Positions 22,128-35,369 of a stretch of DNA of 64,000 nt are shown in pieces (the first letter of the stretch is position 1; each line of letters opens with the position of its first letter). The stretch covers positions 13,189,729 to 13,253,728 of the forward strand of contig CP136068.1 in NCBI GenBank assembly GCA_032622095.1. Reading direction: 5' to 3'. The position numbers and the translations under genes are program-made. The notes beneath the pieces were generated by a model. It searched no databases and was not told the origin of the DNA. It saw only the letters and a list, made by a program, of their open reading frames with translations. Source of the DNA: Siphonodentalium dalli. Taxonomy: Eukaryota; Mollusca; Scaphopoda; Gadilida; Siphonodentaliidae.

Positions 22128-25100
22128 CTAGTACCATATTAGTACAGCGGCCAAATCGAAAAAGAGCTCTAGTTTTCGAGATACCCCTACCCACGGTAGA
22201 ACTAACTTTTTTTAAAGGAGAAATATATACTCTTTACGAAAATGGTAGTGAAACGATGAACGATACCCACCAGTGACTTTTCCAAGAAATGAACGATTTT
22301 GGTAAAGTGAGCCCTGCGGCTATGTCCTAAGTTATTTGCCCACATTGTTGGTGTTAAAATGACTACGACATACCATATCTGTACTTGATATGCAAGAATT
22401 GTTGGTTAATCTGCTATATACAGAATTTTTTTGCAGACCCCCCCCCCCTGGGTTAATTTGGATTTTCGTGCCATTTGGAGCTGAAACATTTATTTTTTGT
22501 TGAAAAATCGCTCTTTTTCAAACAAATTATATTTTTCGAACATTATCATTCAAACGGATATTGTAATACTATTGAAATATTTTGTCCATATGGTGTAGTA
22601 GTTATCTGGCAGGCATATGAAGAAAGAAGTTAACAGAAATTTTGAACGGTTTGCGAGATATTGGATTTTAGCTACCCCTCCCCCAAACACATTTTTGGTC
22701 GAAAAAAATACATATTTTTGATAATGACAGTACAAACATTTTCGAATTGATCTGAATGGGACCCAATATGAATCTTATACTAAAAGCGTTGTCCAGAGAT
22801 GCCATTTAATCGATTACAGATGTGTTCAGGCTTTCATACCCCCAGTTACAACAACAACAATTATTTTATTGATAACAGGTAATGTTGCATGCATTAACAT
22901 CGATGTTAAGTACTAAAAACCTTTGTTATAAACAACACGTGACCAACTATATAATTCATATGGCTCAGTAAAATTACTACATCATACCATACCTCTACCT
23001 GATATGAAAAAATGTGTTGGTTAATTTAGATTTTCCTGCCATTTGGAGCCAAAATATTAATTTTTTGCTGAAAAATCACACTTTTTCGAACATTATTATT
23101 CAAATGGATACTGTTATAATGCAGAAATATTTAATTATTATGGCGAAGCAGTTATCTCCCAAGCATATGAAGAAAGAAGTTAACATAAATTTAGAACAAT
23201 TTGCGAAATAATGGATTATAGCTACCCCTCCCCAAACACGTTTTTGGTCGAAAAATCTGGAAAAATTACATATTTTTGTTCAGAACTTTACCAAATTTCC
23301 CAATTGATCATACTGGGACCCATAATAATTATTTTGCTGAAAATGGAGCCCTGGGACATTGCTTAAGTAATTAAAGATGTGTTCGGGCTTCCAGACCCCA
23401 AATTACAACAACGCATTTTAATTGCTATTACATTCAGTAAGTGTCGCATATCACAAGTACTCCATTCTCGTTTAAGATTGAAATGCAGTAGTTTGAACTA
23501 TGTCCAATTGAGTAATCACATTAAAAAGTCCCCTTTCTGTCATTGTGATAAATAGAAAAAGCATATCATTACTTATTGGAATACAGTGGTCCTAAGACTG
23601 AACTTCTATGCGCCATACTGAATGTAATTTTATCAGAAATACTCTTTTGTATGTACAGCAACTCAGTCATCGCGAAAATGTTAAAATAGTTGACGGAGTT
23701 CAGACATTTATCTCGAAAATGAAGCGATTTCCATAACGCTGCCATTTGTTAAAACTTCGTGAAAAGCATTGAAACCCTGCTGAGCGCGAAATTTACCACC
23801 ACGAGATCGTCTGCAATCTCACGGCGACGGACGTATCAATGACAACAACATTATCTGTGTATCATTGCGTCCAATCAGCTCCAACGAAACTATGTGTAAA
23901 TCATTGTATCCAATCAGTTCCAACTGGATTACATCCTAATTTCCCCCATCAAATCTCTCTCCCAGATAAATTGTTTACCTCCGGATAGAACTACCATATC
24001 TCCACAGACTGAGTTAAAACTGGGAGCATGTTCATCAAGTTCGTGGTGTTTTCGTGATTTAAAATTGTCACATAAACAGTTAAAATTGAATTTTTGTTAT
24101 TTGCCAGCCGCTTTTTGTAAAGTGTCACATGCGGTCGGAAACCAATACAGCCTTATATATCGCATAGTTTCGGCCACAATATATGTTGATATTAAATTCA
24201 TAATCCCTCCAGTACATAATGTGTTCAATACTTCAAATAGGGTAGGGGTACATACAGCAGTGAATATTTGCCAGCCGCTTGTTGTGGATTGCCACATGAT
24301 GCATGCAGACTTTCGGGAACCAACACATACACATGTATGTATATATCCTATTAAAAACTAACAATTGGTCAAGCCTTCAGTTAATATTGAGGTCATATCA
24401 TTTCACCATGGTATCATCCAAGACTTCAAATAAAGTAGGGGTCCTCAAAATTTTGCCTTTCTTATTTCCAGCCACTTTTCGTTAAGTGCTCATTCTTTCA
24501 GAACCCAAATCCATCTATTTACATTGTGTATGTCCTTGTACAACTAACTCGCCATTGTCCACACACGCAGTCAATGATGAAGTGTCCCTGACTGTCAGGT
24601 ATTGACCCATCTATTACAATTGTGTATTTCTTAATAGAATAGTCATTTGTCCAGATCGTCGTTTGACCCTGAGGGCACATTCAATCTGTTCGTGGTAGGT
24701 TCAATGGTTTACATGGGGTAGGGGTCACTTACAATTCGCCTTCATCGTTTGCCATCTGCTTTGTGAAAGGTGCCACGGTGTTTTCGCGAACGGTGGGCTC
24801 GCGAGACCATTGCATCTTTTCTGACAGAACAGCCATTCTGGGATGGGATGGAGTCCCCTGAGAGTGAAATTTAGCCCTTTCGTTTGCCGACCACTTGTTG
24901 TAAAGTGTCATAGGCTTTCGGGAACCATTTAATCCATAACAGATTCGTATATCTAGATAATAATCCCATTTGTCCACAGCTTCAGTTAAAATTGAGAGCA
25001 TATAATTTCTGTAAGACTTCAAGTTGGATAGTGGGGTCCTCAAGACATAGAAAATTCGCCTTTCTTGTTTGCCAGCCGCTTTTTGTAAAGTGTTCCAGGA

Positions 25101-27350
25101 TTTCGGGGGAACCGGATCACCCATGTATATCAATTAATAATTACATGATAGCAATACCTTTCGATCACACACTCAGCTAAGTATGAGAGAATATAACTTC
25201 AGTTCTGGTCAAGATATTAAATGGGTTAATGGGGTCCCCCCAAAACTGAGTAATAATACACGAGAGCATATATATTCGGTTAAGTGTGTGCTAAATAGTT
25301 TAGTTTGTCCATACCCCAGTTAATATTGAGAACATACCCCCTCATTATTAATAATTAGTGTATTTATGACTTTAAATGGTGTAGGGTGCTCAAAGAAAAT
25401 ATTCAACTTTGGTTTTTGCCAGCCGCCCTGTGTAAAGTACCCTATGATTTGGGGAACCAAACTACCCATATAACATGTATATTCCCTGATAGCATTACCT
25501 TTCGTTCACACTGTGATTTAATAATAAAGGCATGAATATTTGGCACATGGTGTGTTCATGAGTTTAAATGGGCATATAAAGGGGTCCAACCGATTTTCGT
25601 AAAGTGCTGAAGGCTTTAGGGGTCCAACAAACCCATCCATCAACATCATGTATTCGCCCCGATATTACTATTTTAACCCATATCCTCAGTTAACGTTTAC
25701 AGCAATCATTTCAGTTCGTGAGTTGTTCAACTTTAACACTTCAATTGTGTAGGGGGGGTCCTAAACCAGAAAATTCGTCTTTCTTATTTATCAGCCACTT
25801 TGTGTAAATCGACACATGCACAACCCATCCATACAAATTATGTATTCTCTGTTAGTACTACATTCCCGTCACACTCTCAGTTAATATAGAGAATTGGAGA
25901 TCATATAGCTTAATTTCGTATTGCGTTGAAGTCTTTAAATTGGGTAGAGTGTTCTCGAAAAATATAGCAAATTCGCCCTTCATATTTGCCAAGCAAAGTG
26001 CCACACTGTTTCGGGAACAAACCCATCCATAAACATCGTATATTTCCTTATGTAACTGTCCTTTATAGTTACATCGTTCTTAATATTGAGATCATATTTT
26101 TTCAGTTCGTGGTGTGTTCAGGACGTCTAATAGGACGGGGGAGCAACAATTATTTTGTTCTGTATGAGTATTTTAGTCTATATTATGTGTCGTTTAGAAC
26201 AAATACGGTACTTTAGTTCCTCAAAGTCAATATGTGTTAATATAAAATTACATGTCATAAATAAAATGTTTTGTTGTTGTTGTAACTGGGGGTTTTAATT
26301 GGAAACCTGAGGTCATCTAAAACCACTCACGGTGTCTACGGATCAGGTTTCCATCACACGAATAATGATTAGATGCCCATTAGAATAATTGAGAAAGGTC
26401 TGTGTTTTATCATAAATATGTAGTTTTTCTACCAAATCGCGTCCGGGGGAGCGGTACCTAAATCCAATATCTTGAAAACCGTTGAGAATTTCTGTCAAAT
26501 TCTTTCTACTTGTGATGTCCAGATAACTACTGAGCCATATGAATTATATAGTTGGTCACGTGTTGTTTATAACGAAGGTTTTAGTACTTAACATCGATGT
26601 TAATGCATGCAACATTACCTGTTATCAATAAAATAATTGTTGTTGTTGTAACTGGGGTGTCTGAAAACCCTGAACACATCCGTAATCGATTAAACGGCAT
26701 CTCTGGACAACGCTTTCAGTACAAGATTCATATTGGGTCCCATTCAGATCAATTCGAAAATGTTTGTACTGTCATTATCAAAAATATGTATTTTATTCGA
26801 CCAAAAAACGTGTTTGGGGAGGGGTAGCTAAAATCCAATATCTCGCAAACCGTTCAAAATTTCTGTTAACTTCTTTCTTCATATGCTTGCCAGATAACTA
26901 CTACACCATATGGACTAAATATTTCAATACTATTGCAATATTCGTTTGAATGATAATGTTCGAAAAATATAATTTGTTTGAAAAAGAGCGATTTTTCAAC
27001 AAAAAATAAATGTTTCAGCTCCAAATGGCACGAAAATCCAAATTAACCAACAATTCTTGCATATCAAGTACAGATATGGTATGTTGTAGTCATTTTAACA
27101 CCAACAATGTGGGCAAATAACATAGGAGATAGCCGCAGGGCTCACTTTACCAAAATAGTTAATTTCAGGGAAAAGTCACTGGTGGGTATCGTTCATCGTC
27201 GATTTGAGAATAGCCACCACCAATTCCGTTATTTTTCACTATCATTTTCATCAACAGTATATATTTCTCCTTCAAAAAAAGTTGGTTTTAACTTGTTCTA
27301 CCGTGGGTAGGGGTACCCGACCACTTTTGGCCGCTGTACTATATACCTAG
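22128..27350. mobile_element. 5.2-kb foldback element with ~0.85-kb inverted arms
   Basis: The left arm (22128 to about 22975) reads as the reverse complement of the right arm (about 26528-27350). AGTACAGCGGCCAAA at 22141 pairs with TTTGGCCGCTGTACT at 27326. The pairing runs through 'gatacccaccagtgac', 'aacattatcattcaaacg' and 'cagttacaacaacaac'. A second, more diverged copy of the arm unit follows on each side (22990-23330; 26340-26520). The loop is a ~185-bp tandem array. No transposase ORF was seen. Long arms around a repeat-filled loop recall Drosophila FB elements, but the superfamily is unknown and no clear target duplication is visible. Confidence 0.7.
24060..26130. repeat. Degenerate ~185-bp tandem array (loop of the foldback)
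   Basis: The landmark 'ttgccagccgct...gtaaag' or close variants occurs near 24102, 24270, 24466, 24752, 24888, 25072, 25420, 25791 and 25985. It is accompanied by 'ggtcctcaa' and 'cccatccat' phrases. Spacing varies from about 136 to 370 bp, i.e. one or two unit lengths with deletions. ORFs here are short and broken. Confidence 0.75.
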
Positions 27351-27705
27351 TAATTGATTTAAATGATTTAAACTATTGAAACAGCACCCAGACCATGTTA
27401 CCTGGAGTGCCGAAATACATATCCATACCAAATTTCATCGCAATCGGTGCACATGGATGGCTAAGGAACATACATAGAGAGAGAGAGAGAGTCAGAGAGA
27501 GACACACACATTTGCATTTATATACTGTATTAGATGTATCAACTTCAAGGCACCTATCCATAATATATTCAAATATAAGTCATTCCTAATTTCGATGCAA
27601 AATAAAAGAAATGAACCCAGTGCATCTTAATCAAGATCAATAGTGATAAAATAACAATGTCCCATTTATTGAGAGCGCACCTCGCAGTGTAGCTCAGTCA
27701 TGAAC
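27351..27705. other. No gene; (GA)n microsatellite
   Basis: A short (GA)n/(CA)n tract at about 27476-27512. The preceding 'ccaaatttcatcgcaatcgg' resembles dispersed repeats elsewhere in the window. No gene supported. Confidence 0.45.
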
Positions 27706-27826
27706 AGCCCTCTTAATTGAAATTGTTTGGCCTTGGCAATCCGCTACGATAATCCTTTGCCCTGGCCCAGTTTGCTTCAGCAAATGGCTTCGGCATTGCT
27801 GATTGCCAAAGCCAATTATGAGGGCT
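27706..27826. mobile_element. 121-bp palindromic MITE, copy A
   Basis: AGCCCTC...CAATTATGAGGGCT ends are inverted, and the pairing continues inward ('ttggcaatcc'/'gattgccaa'). CATGAAC flanks both sides (27699-27705 and 27828-27834), a probable 7-8-bp target duplication. A related copy is at 29423-29545. Confidence 0.65.
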
Positions 27827-29422
27827 GCATGAACGTAGTGCATACCCTACTACATTCAGTCGATTGTCGTTATGTTTTAAATCAAGTACTTTTAACTTGT
27901 TCACTGCCAACGCCCATTCAATTACATGCAAAAAGTATGAGATAACTCGTAGTCGACAGTGAACGTGCTAAGTTTAATATTATAAAAATAGGTTGGCAAT
28001 TATCGCAATATGATAGGGGAACACTCAGATGTCATAAATGTTTGTACCTGCTTTCCTGGCCTGTTTCATGGAAAAATTGCTAATTTGAATTTATTTGTCA
28101 TTCTATATATGTTTATCATGCCATTTGTTTTTCCTTTTCAAAACAAAACAATGACAAGTCGAATATTTAATCTTTAAAAGTTATTTTATTGTATTTTATG
28201 AGTGAAATAGTGTCTCGAAATATTTAGTATTAAGGCAAGTGGTGTAGTTTCGCAAATCATATTTTTCGACAAACAATTTATTTCTCCTCATGTCACAATT
28301 TCTAATTTAAAGTCCTACCTTTAAATTGTTCTCATTTTAATAATAAGGTAGAACCAACTTAGTAAGACTGACTTTTACTGAAAATGAGCTACGGTCCATT
28401 GGCAAGTAGATATATTTCGACAATGTTTTGGCATATCCAGCAGGAAATTGGATGTACTTTGGGAGATTAAAAAAAATTACCAACGTCTGCCCAATACTGA
28501 CGCAAGAGACAAGGATCAGTGGAATTATGTTTAGTCTCGAAATAATTTGCGTTTATCTAGTGTAAAGTACAGTACCTTCGGAACAAATCCACCAGTTTTG
28601 TAAAAATACGTCCAGTTTGTCAAATCATGCAGTGTACTGACATAGAAACATTTAAATAGGCAAGAATGCATTCAACAATACACCGATAAGATTAAGCTGG
28701 TCTCGAGACAGGATAATCCGAACTCACGAGTGCTGGAATTCTCTCAGTCTGTATTATGAAATGTAGACATTGACTATGCATCATTTGGGTGGATGGTACC
28801 TTCGAACAGTTCACATGGATTTTATTGCGATGGAATAAGTTTTTTCTGGAAATTAATTATCCTTGGGGGATATCGGTGAGTACGAATACAGTGGTGTGAA
28901 TATATAGCGGTTGGACTTGATGATTTCTTGTACAAATGCCAAACGAAAGGACATCTTTGCGCTGTGACGTGTGACCACACATCTCACCTTGATTGTTGGT
29001 TTGACAGGTCGTACCCACATTCATCATCTATCATATGCTTGTGATCATACATCACACCATAATTGTACAGTGTGCATGTAAAATGGCGCAATCATTACAT
29101 TCTGGAATGAAATGTTCTGTTTGTGTGTATTGATTTCAGTTACACACATATCCCATGTGCTTATTTGGTAATTGAATAATTAGTGCTCATTATCTAGATT
29201 ATATCTGTTTTTTTGGTATATTTTTATGCAATAGGATCACAGATGGTTGCACTATGTCGGTAGATATACATATATATGAGGTCACTCCAAGTGGGATTTA
29301 ATGCAATGTAAAAATTAGCGCGACCAGGTAAGATACATGTATGTATATCTAGTATTACAGAAAAAATGAGAATGGCATGCCCCTTGATATGTCGGTTAAG
29401 CCTGTAACATATATTTGAACAC
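27827..29422. other. No gene recognised
   Basis: About 1.6 kb of AT-rich sequence between the two MITE copies. No ORF longer than about 70 codons and no repeats recognised. Confidence 0.4.
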
Positions 29423-29545
29423 CAGTCCTCTCAATTAAGATTTTTTGGCTTCGGCAATCTGCTACGGCAACCATTGCCATGGGTATAGCTTGCTTCAGCA
29501 AATTGCTTCGGCATTGCTGATTGTCGTAGCAAATTATGTGGGCTG
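29423..29545. mobile_element. 123-bp palindromic MITE, copy B
   Basis: Same family as 27706-27826, sharing 'cttcggcattgctgattg' and 'ggcaatctgctacgg'. The ends are CAGTCCTC/GTGGGCTG, and GAACAC is repeated on both flanks (29417-29422, 29546-29551). Confidence 0.6.
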
Positions 29546-30105
29546 GAACACTATACCCAGATAATAATATTAATAATACAGAGTTATGAAGAGGTTGATG
29601 TAAATGGGGTATGTTATGTTGAGCTAACTGGCTGTCCTATGTCTGTAAAAAATATACATATGCAAATGATATTGATTTGAATTAATCCAGTAGCATTGTA
29701 TGATCTCAACTTCCCTTTCACTAAATATATATACAAGATTACAAACTTCATAGTAATATAGCTGTTAGCTACATGTATATGTTAATTATGATAAACCATT
29801 TAATTTGGCTTTAAATTTGAATAAAATAAAATAGTTGTCCCAAAATAGCGGCATCATAAATGCCCTTGTCTGATGTATAAGCATACATGTATGTATAAGA
29901 TCATCACAAGTATCACCTAAGTTCATTGTTAACCCATTTCTATACTAAATGTATTCTCCCACTCAGAGGGGGGTGTTGGAAAATAATTTCAGATACACAT
30001 GATACTTTTTTACCTTTGGCCATTTGTGGAACCCACCCACCACTTGACCAAATTTTTTTTCCGCTTTAGCAAGTTTTTTCGACACCAACCCACCCACCTA
30101 GAAAC
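29546..30105. other. No gene recognised
   Basis: AT-rich sequence up to the target duplication of the next element. Nothing identifiable. Confidence 0.4.
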
Positions 30106-30545
30106 GGTCCTACTAAACAACGAACACAAACGAACATAAACGAACACAGGTCTAAAAAGCGGAATAGAAGGGTGAAATTTGGTTTGTGGGTGCGCGTGGG
30201 CCCGTTCTATGTGTATGATGTGTTATTTTCAAGTTTGATGACTTATTTTTTGAGTTATTAGCATTATTTGAATACAAAGCTACTAAACAACGAACACAAA
30301 CGAACATAAGATTAGCGGCAGTGCAAAGGTGTGAACACAGGTGTTAATTAACTATCACCTTCTCTATGGCTGAAATAGGCCTACCCTCTTTCTTGTCACT
30401 GAGTTGTTTCATCGATCTATATTTATAATATACGTCGGTGGTTGTTTTGACTTATTTATTTTGTCTTATTATGACTTCGGAGAAATAAAAATGCTTCATT
30501 CTGACACATTACCATGCGAGCAAGTTCACCTGAGGTTTTGCAAAA

Positions 30546-31678
30546 ATGATATTAGGGGTTAATCAAAAGGTCATGAATCATGCCGTACGCGCAGAATTGG
30601 GACGATTCCCGGCAATACATGACGCGATTATACAACAATTCAGGTATATATGAAAAAGTTTCTAATTCCCCAGCTGGGTCCTTGATACATGATGCATACA
30701 TCGAATCACTTGAAAATGCGTCGATGGGTGATTCTACCGTAAATGAGCAAACCCATGTCCTGCGTTATTAGTTCATCCTATGGAAAACAATGGCCACAAT
30801 ACATAAAAGTGATGGTAATGATCTTGTAGCTCACGATAAAGGCATTTATTAGAGACATTTCGGGTTTTTATTAGAGACATTTCGGGTTTAGTATGGACGT
30901 GTGAAAAGATATATGCCATGTGTATATTACAGACTATATATACGTACCCCGAAACAGCATGTCCCAAATCAAAGGCATTCAACTTCCCTGATTGTTCCCA
31001 ATCGCCACCGAACGATTTATCTTGAAACCAATTAAATATTTAGTTAGTGGAAAGCATGTGAAGTCTTCCAAAAGCATGTCCCGTTATATAGAACGCACGA
31101 TAAAGACGGCTGATATTTTCACCAGAAAAATAGCTTGTTCATATCTATATGGTTGCATCGTGGAGTAAATATCCTTTAATGTCTAGAAAAAATAAACCCA
31201 GATTATGTTTCCTTGAATAATTTTTCAAAATCAACCTTTGAAACTAGAAATCGCTAGCGTAGGTTTATTCAGCGTCATTACACAAACGCAGACCAGTTTT
31301 AGTACATTTATATACAATCGGGGGGGGGGGGTGAATGAGTGGTGGGGGGGGGGGGGGGGTGTTATAACAACGAAATTTCTGGACGAAATTTTTCATTTAA
31401 TGGAGAATCACCCCGATATCATTATGCAATGACTATGTACTTTTTGTAAATGTAAACAAATTGCAACAGAATACCATTTTATATTAGAATGTAGAGCCTA
31501 CACAAGTATGCGCGATACATATTTTAGGGACATAATCACAGAGTTCCCACATTTTTCAGATATGACGAATTGTGAGAAATTCAGATTTATTATGAAGAAT
31601 GAACATAAACCAACCATTAATGTTATATGTGACATGATCCGGTCTTTCTTCACCGCTCGGGATTCCAATAAAAGCTAG
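30546..31678 (+). pseudogene. Decayed non-LTR retrotransposon ORF2, C-terminal part
   Basis: Three blocks in order resemble the C-terminal third of jockey/CR1-type LINE ORF2. First, 30546-30650 reads LGVNQKVMNHAVRAELGRFP, the conserved 'elGRyP' region. Second, in another frame to about 30771, it reads GSLIHDAYIESL. Third, 31436-31678 ends with CTFCKCK then EYHFILECRAY, the terminal Cys/His motif, and a natural stop. Frameshifts, stops, a short duplication near 30840-30890 and a poly-G insertion (31320-31360) break it. It lies wholly between the arms of the long-TIR element, so it was either captured by it or inserted into it. Confidence 0.65.
31319..31361 (+). repeat. Poly-G tract
   Basis: Two G-runs of more than 10 bases separated by 'tgaatgagtggt'. 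Likely to form G-quadruplexes and prone to assembly error. It lies inside the decayed LINE. Confidence 0.85.
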
Positions 31679-32330
31679 TCAATTTTAAGATGAAAAAAGA
31701 AATTCGTCAGGAAACTACATTGTATACGTGTATATGCACATGTGTTAATCATCTAATATATATAGTTACTTTTTGTCAAATTATATGTATTTTATTCATG
31801 TTTGCAACTGCCCATTTGGGTGTATTTTGCATTAAAATCTTATCTTATATATATAAGCGTGTGTGTGTATAAAACAAAACTTTAAATCCGCCTGACTTCT
31901 TTGAAGTCTGCTGGTCCCAAGCCCAGATAACGGATGAGGGGAGTTATAATACGAACTCATAATAAGACAAAATAAATAAGTCAAAACAACCACCGACGTA
32001 TACATATTATAAATATAGATCGATGAAACAACTCAGTGACAATAAACAGGGTACGCCGATATAAGCCATAGAGAAGTTGATAGTTAATTAACACCTGTGT
32101 TCACACCTTTGCACTGCCGCTAATCTTATGTTCGTTTGTGTTCGTTGTTTAGTAGCTTTGTATTCAAATAATGCTAATAACTCAAAAAATAAATCATCAA
32201 ACTAGAAAATAACACCACATACACATATAATGGGCCCACGCGCACCCACAAACCAAATTTCACCCTTCTATTCCGCTTTTTAGACCTGTGTTCGTTTATG
32301 TTCGTTTGTGTTCGTTGTTTAGTAGGACCC

Positions 32331-32765
32331 CCTAGAAACACAAAATCAAAAATATTCAGAATAATATTAGAATGTTCACCACTTGCTGTCTGTTACCTAT
32401 CAACTACATAGAGGATCTCACATGAGTTTCTATTTTATACGGAATTTATCAACCGAGTTCACTAAATTTGATTTGAGCCGAGGGTTTACTGAGGCTCAAA
32501 TAGAATTTAATGGACAAGTTTGATAAATTATGTATAAAATAGAACGAGTTTGAGATACCTTTTATCACATGATCAAATAAACGCGAAGTAATGCGAAACA
32601 TTCATCGAAAACAACAATCATGAACTTCAGCAATAGTAATTAAGTCATTTAAATAATGGCGTGACGTCATCGCACTCGCTAATATTACACGTGTGTCTTA
32701 CCAATAATTATAAAGCTGGTTTTGTAGGTTAATTATGTGATAAATGTATGTATTTGAGATTGGTG
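32331..32765. other. No gene recognised
   Basis: Between two TIR elements. A short inverted pair ('tttatacggaatttatcaa' and 'ttgataaattatgtataaa') spans about 32430-32540, possibly a small palindromic element. Nothing coding. Confidence 0.4.
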
Positions 32766-35369
32766 TACAGCTATGCTCACAGTAAGCTACCTGTTTTAAC
32801 GAGGTGTACATGCGTTCATACCGCGGTGCAATACCGCGACATACCGCCGATTCGCGGTTGAACTACCACGTGGGTACCGCGGTACCACCCACGACGTTCG
32901 CGGTACCACCGTACTTCAAACGGTAACGGATGTTGGTACCGCGGTGGCATGCGGTAATGCACCGCACAAACGCGGTGACATTACCGCCAAGCGGTACCGT
33001 TTTGAGAACGCGGTTAATGATGGGATTCGATGGCTGACCGTTAATCTTCCAAAATAGGACGGCCGTTCTCACGATCTCCGTCCATGGTTGTGTACCGTAA
33101 AGTGTATTATTAAAATATTGAAACAGATGAAAGCCGAATATCGGGAAATATGCCCATTATAACGGGCTTCCAGATTAAGTAAAGGTAAGTATAAGTTACT
33201 TTGAGAAAGTCATTTTTCAATTAATGTGAATATTAAAAAAATACAACATTTCTAGTCTCGTTTTATCGCCTACAATTCCCATAAATGACACTATTTGTAA
33301 TCAGTGTTGGTTATCGGGAAGGGAACAAATGATTTCGGCCATTTTAGACAGCTCGATAAATCCGGTATCTACACTTTATATCAATATTCAGATGTACGTG
33401 ATCCCTAAATTGAATGATAACGACCACTATTTAAATAGTCCCCATAATGAATATCGTTATTAACTTTATTGACATTCATTAACTGCAAATCACAAACACC
33501 ATTTGTTCGTATGACGGGAATTGTTGTCTTAGTATAAAAGACACAAAATGGAACTCCTGTATATCCAGGAAAAAAAACACATTCTGCACAAAAGCACGTG
33601 TCACTGATTATGTCATACTGCAGCTGGCAGACTTTGTTAATATAGGTCACGGGGAACTTAAATTAAGATGTCGTCATGTCTTTTTATAACTGGGCTCAAT
33701 GGGTGAAATAAATATGTTTTGTTGATGGTGCTATTATATAGTAAAACTACACACATGACGCGCGAATGGCTGTTTTGTGTTTTGGACACTTGTATGACCA
33801 TTACTTCAAATGCGTCCGTTTGGCTTACATAATGCTCGCAGAAGGTAGTTCAGATATTTATCGATCTATTTTGGTATTGCGAATAATATTATGTGCGAAG
33901 CACCACGTGGCTTTAAAAAACAGACAAGTCTCATTCGATCTTTAAATTGTTGTGCACGTAATAGCTATTTATAAATATTTGTCGCACAAAAGTGAGACAA
34001 ACGCTCTTTATTGCTACCGTATCGGGAATAAACTAACAAGGACTAAAACACACCGGATTCGATCACTTGAAATAATTATGTTACAATGTTAACCTCTGTA
34101 ATACTGTATATAACCAAACAAACGTATTTAGAGTTCAATTTCCAACACCATGCATGTTTTATTCGAATAACGATTAGATAGGAATACCGGTATGTGCTAT
34201 AATTTATACTGCGACCCACCGAGAACTACAAGTGCACGCCCTCGCCAAAAGTTGCAATTTCACATCAAACGATGCCGCCGGACACGCACTCGATAGTAGA
34301 ATGAATGTTCACGTAACAAAAGCAGACTGATTTGACAACGTTGTGTCTTTCAATGTTTGGTGTTTTGCTTGTGTCTTTTGTCGCGCACATTGGTGATGAT
34401 AACAACTTTACTTTGACATGACATGACATGTACCACGCTTTCTAAGTTATATATTTTATTCACACCGACAAGAAATCTTCAGCCGCAAATGTTTGTAAAT
34501 TGCTTTACTGTTTCACGCATGCGTACAATCATACGTCTTGGCGATAATATACTATTTACGCGCCGTTTGTGTTTGGGTTATGAACAAAACTATAGATTTG
34601 AACGAATATGAATATTTCTGCAATGATCGCCGCCCTGGCCTCTAAGACTAAAATCGGACTCAAGTGTTACTAATGCACCGTCCCCGCTGGTTTCGACCAA
34701 ATTCAGAGAAATGGAGGATTTACTTTTCCCATTTTATGAGAAATTTAGATTTCGGAAACACAAAAAAAACAACAAATTCCGCATGAGTGGAAACCGATAT
34801 AGGAATCGGTGCGTAAATCATTTGACGATATGTAAGATAGTTGCATGCTAACAACAAAACGGTGTGTTGCGTAATCCAGTCGCCGTAAGCAACTATAGTT
34901 GAGTTCAAAAACCGCCGACGCGATTAAACGTGATGTACGTGTACATTTGTAATTTGTTACATGTAAACCTGACATGTGTTCATATGTAATCCGATTGGAT
35001 TATTATTAATTTATATTCATTACGCATATATAATTACGTGCAGCTTACTGTATTCATTCAAAACAAAAGTTCATAAACATTTACCTACCGTGTGACACCT
35101 TGTTTCAGTCGCGTTCTCTCCGCGGTGGAGGGCCGTTAGCGGTAATTTGAACGCGGTTACGAAAAAATACCGCGGTGTACGGCGGTAACGAACACCAATA
35201 ACGCGGTGACGTGCGGTAATCAACGGTAAGAATACCGTACCAGTACGGCGGGTCAACCGCCCTCCGTCGCGGTACAGAATGATAACCGCGGTATTTTGGT
35301 GGTAACACCGCGGTAAGTACCGGTTCCATAACCTCGTTAAACAGGTCGCTTACTGAGAGCATAGCTGTA
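32766..35369. mobile_element. 2.6-kb TIR element with GCGGTA-rich arms
   Basis: TACAGCTATGCTCACAGTAAGC at 32766 pairs with the complement ending at 35369, and 'cctgttttaacgaggt' pairs with 'acctcgttaaacagg'. Inside each end (32815-33020 and 35110-35330) are about ten copies of GCGGTA or ACCGCGGT-like octamers every 15-30 bp. Such subterminal clusters usually bind transposase. The interior (33070-35100) has only short unrecognised frames. No convincing target duplication was found, so the superfamily is open. Confidence 0.6.

Larger units (their letters stand above)
30106..32330. mobile_element. 2.2-kb long-TIR element, 9-bp target duplication, MULE-like
   Basis: Arms of about 375 bp are inverted: left 30106-30484 (GGTCCTACTAAACAACG...), right 31953-32330 (...CGTTGTTTAGTAGGACCC). 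CCTAGAAAC flanks it at 30097-30105 and 32331-32339. Long TIRs plus a 9-bp duplication are typical of Mutator-like elements. No transposase is present; the interior is a decayed LINE 3' end. Within each arm the phrase 'ctactaaacaacgaac' is repeated twice. Confidence 0.75.

Noticed and set aside
24729-25133. 134-codon minus-strand frame as a gene
   Set aside because: It covers two units of the degenerate ~185-bp array, and neighbouring units are not open in the same frame.
32430-32540. tRNA or structural RNA gene in the short inverted pair
   Set aside because: No A-box/B-box or cloverleaf; simple AT-rich inverted repeat.
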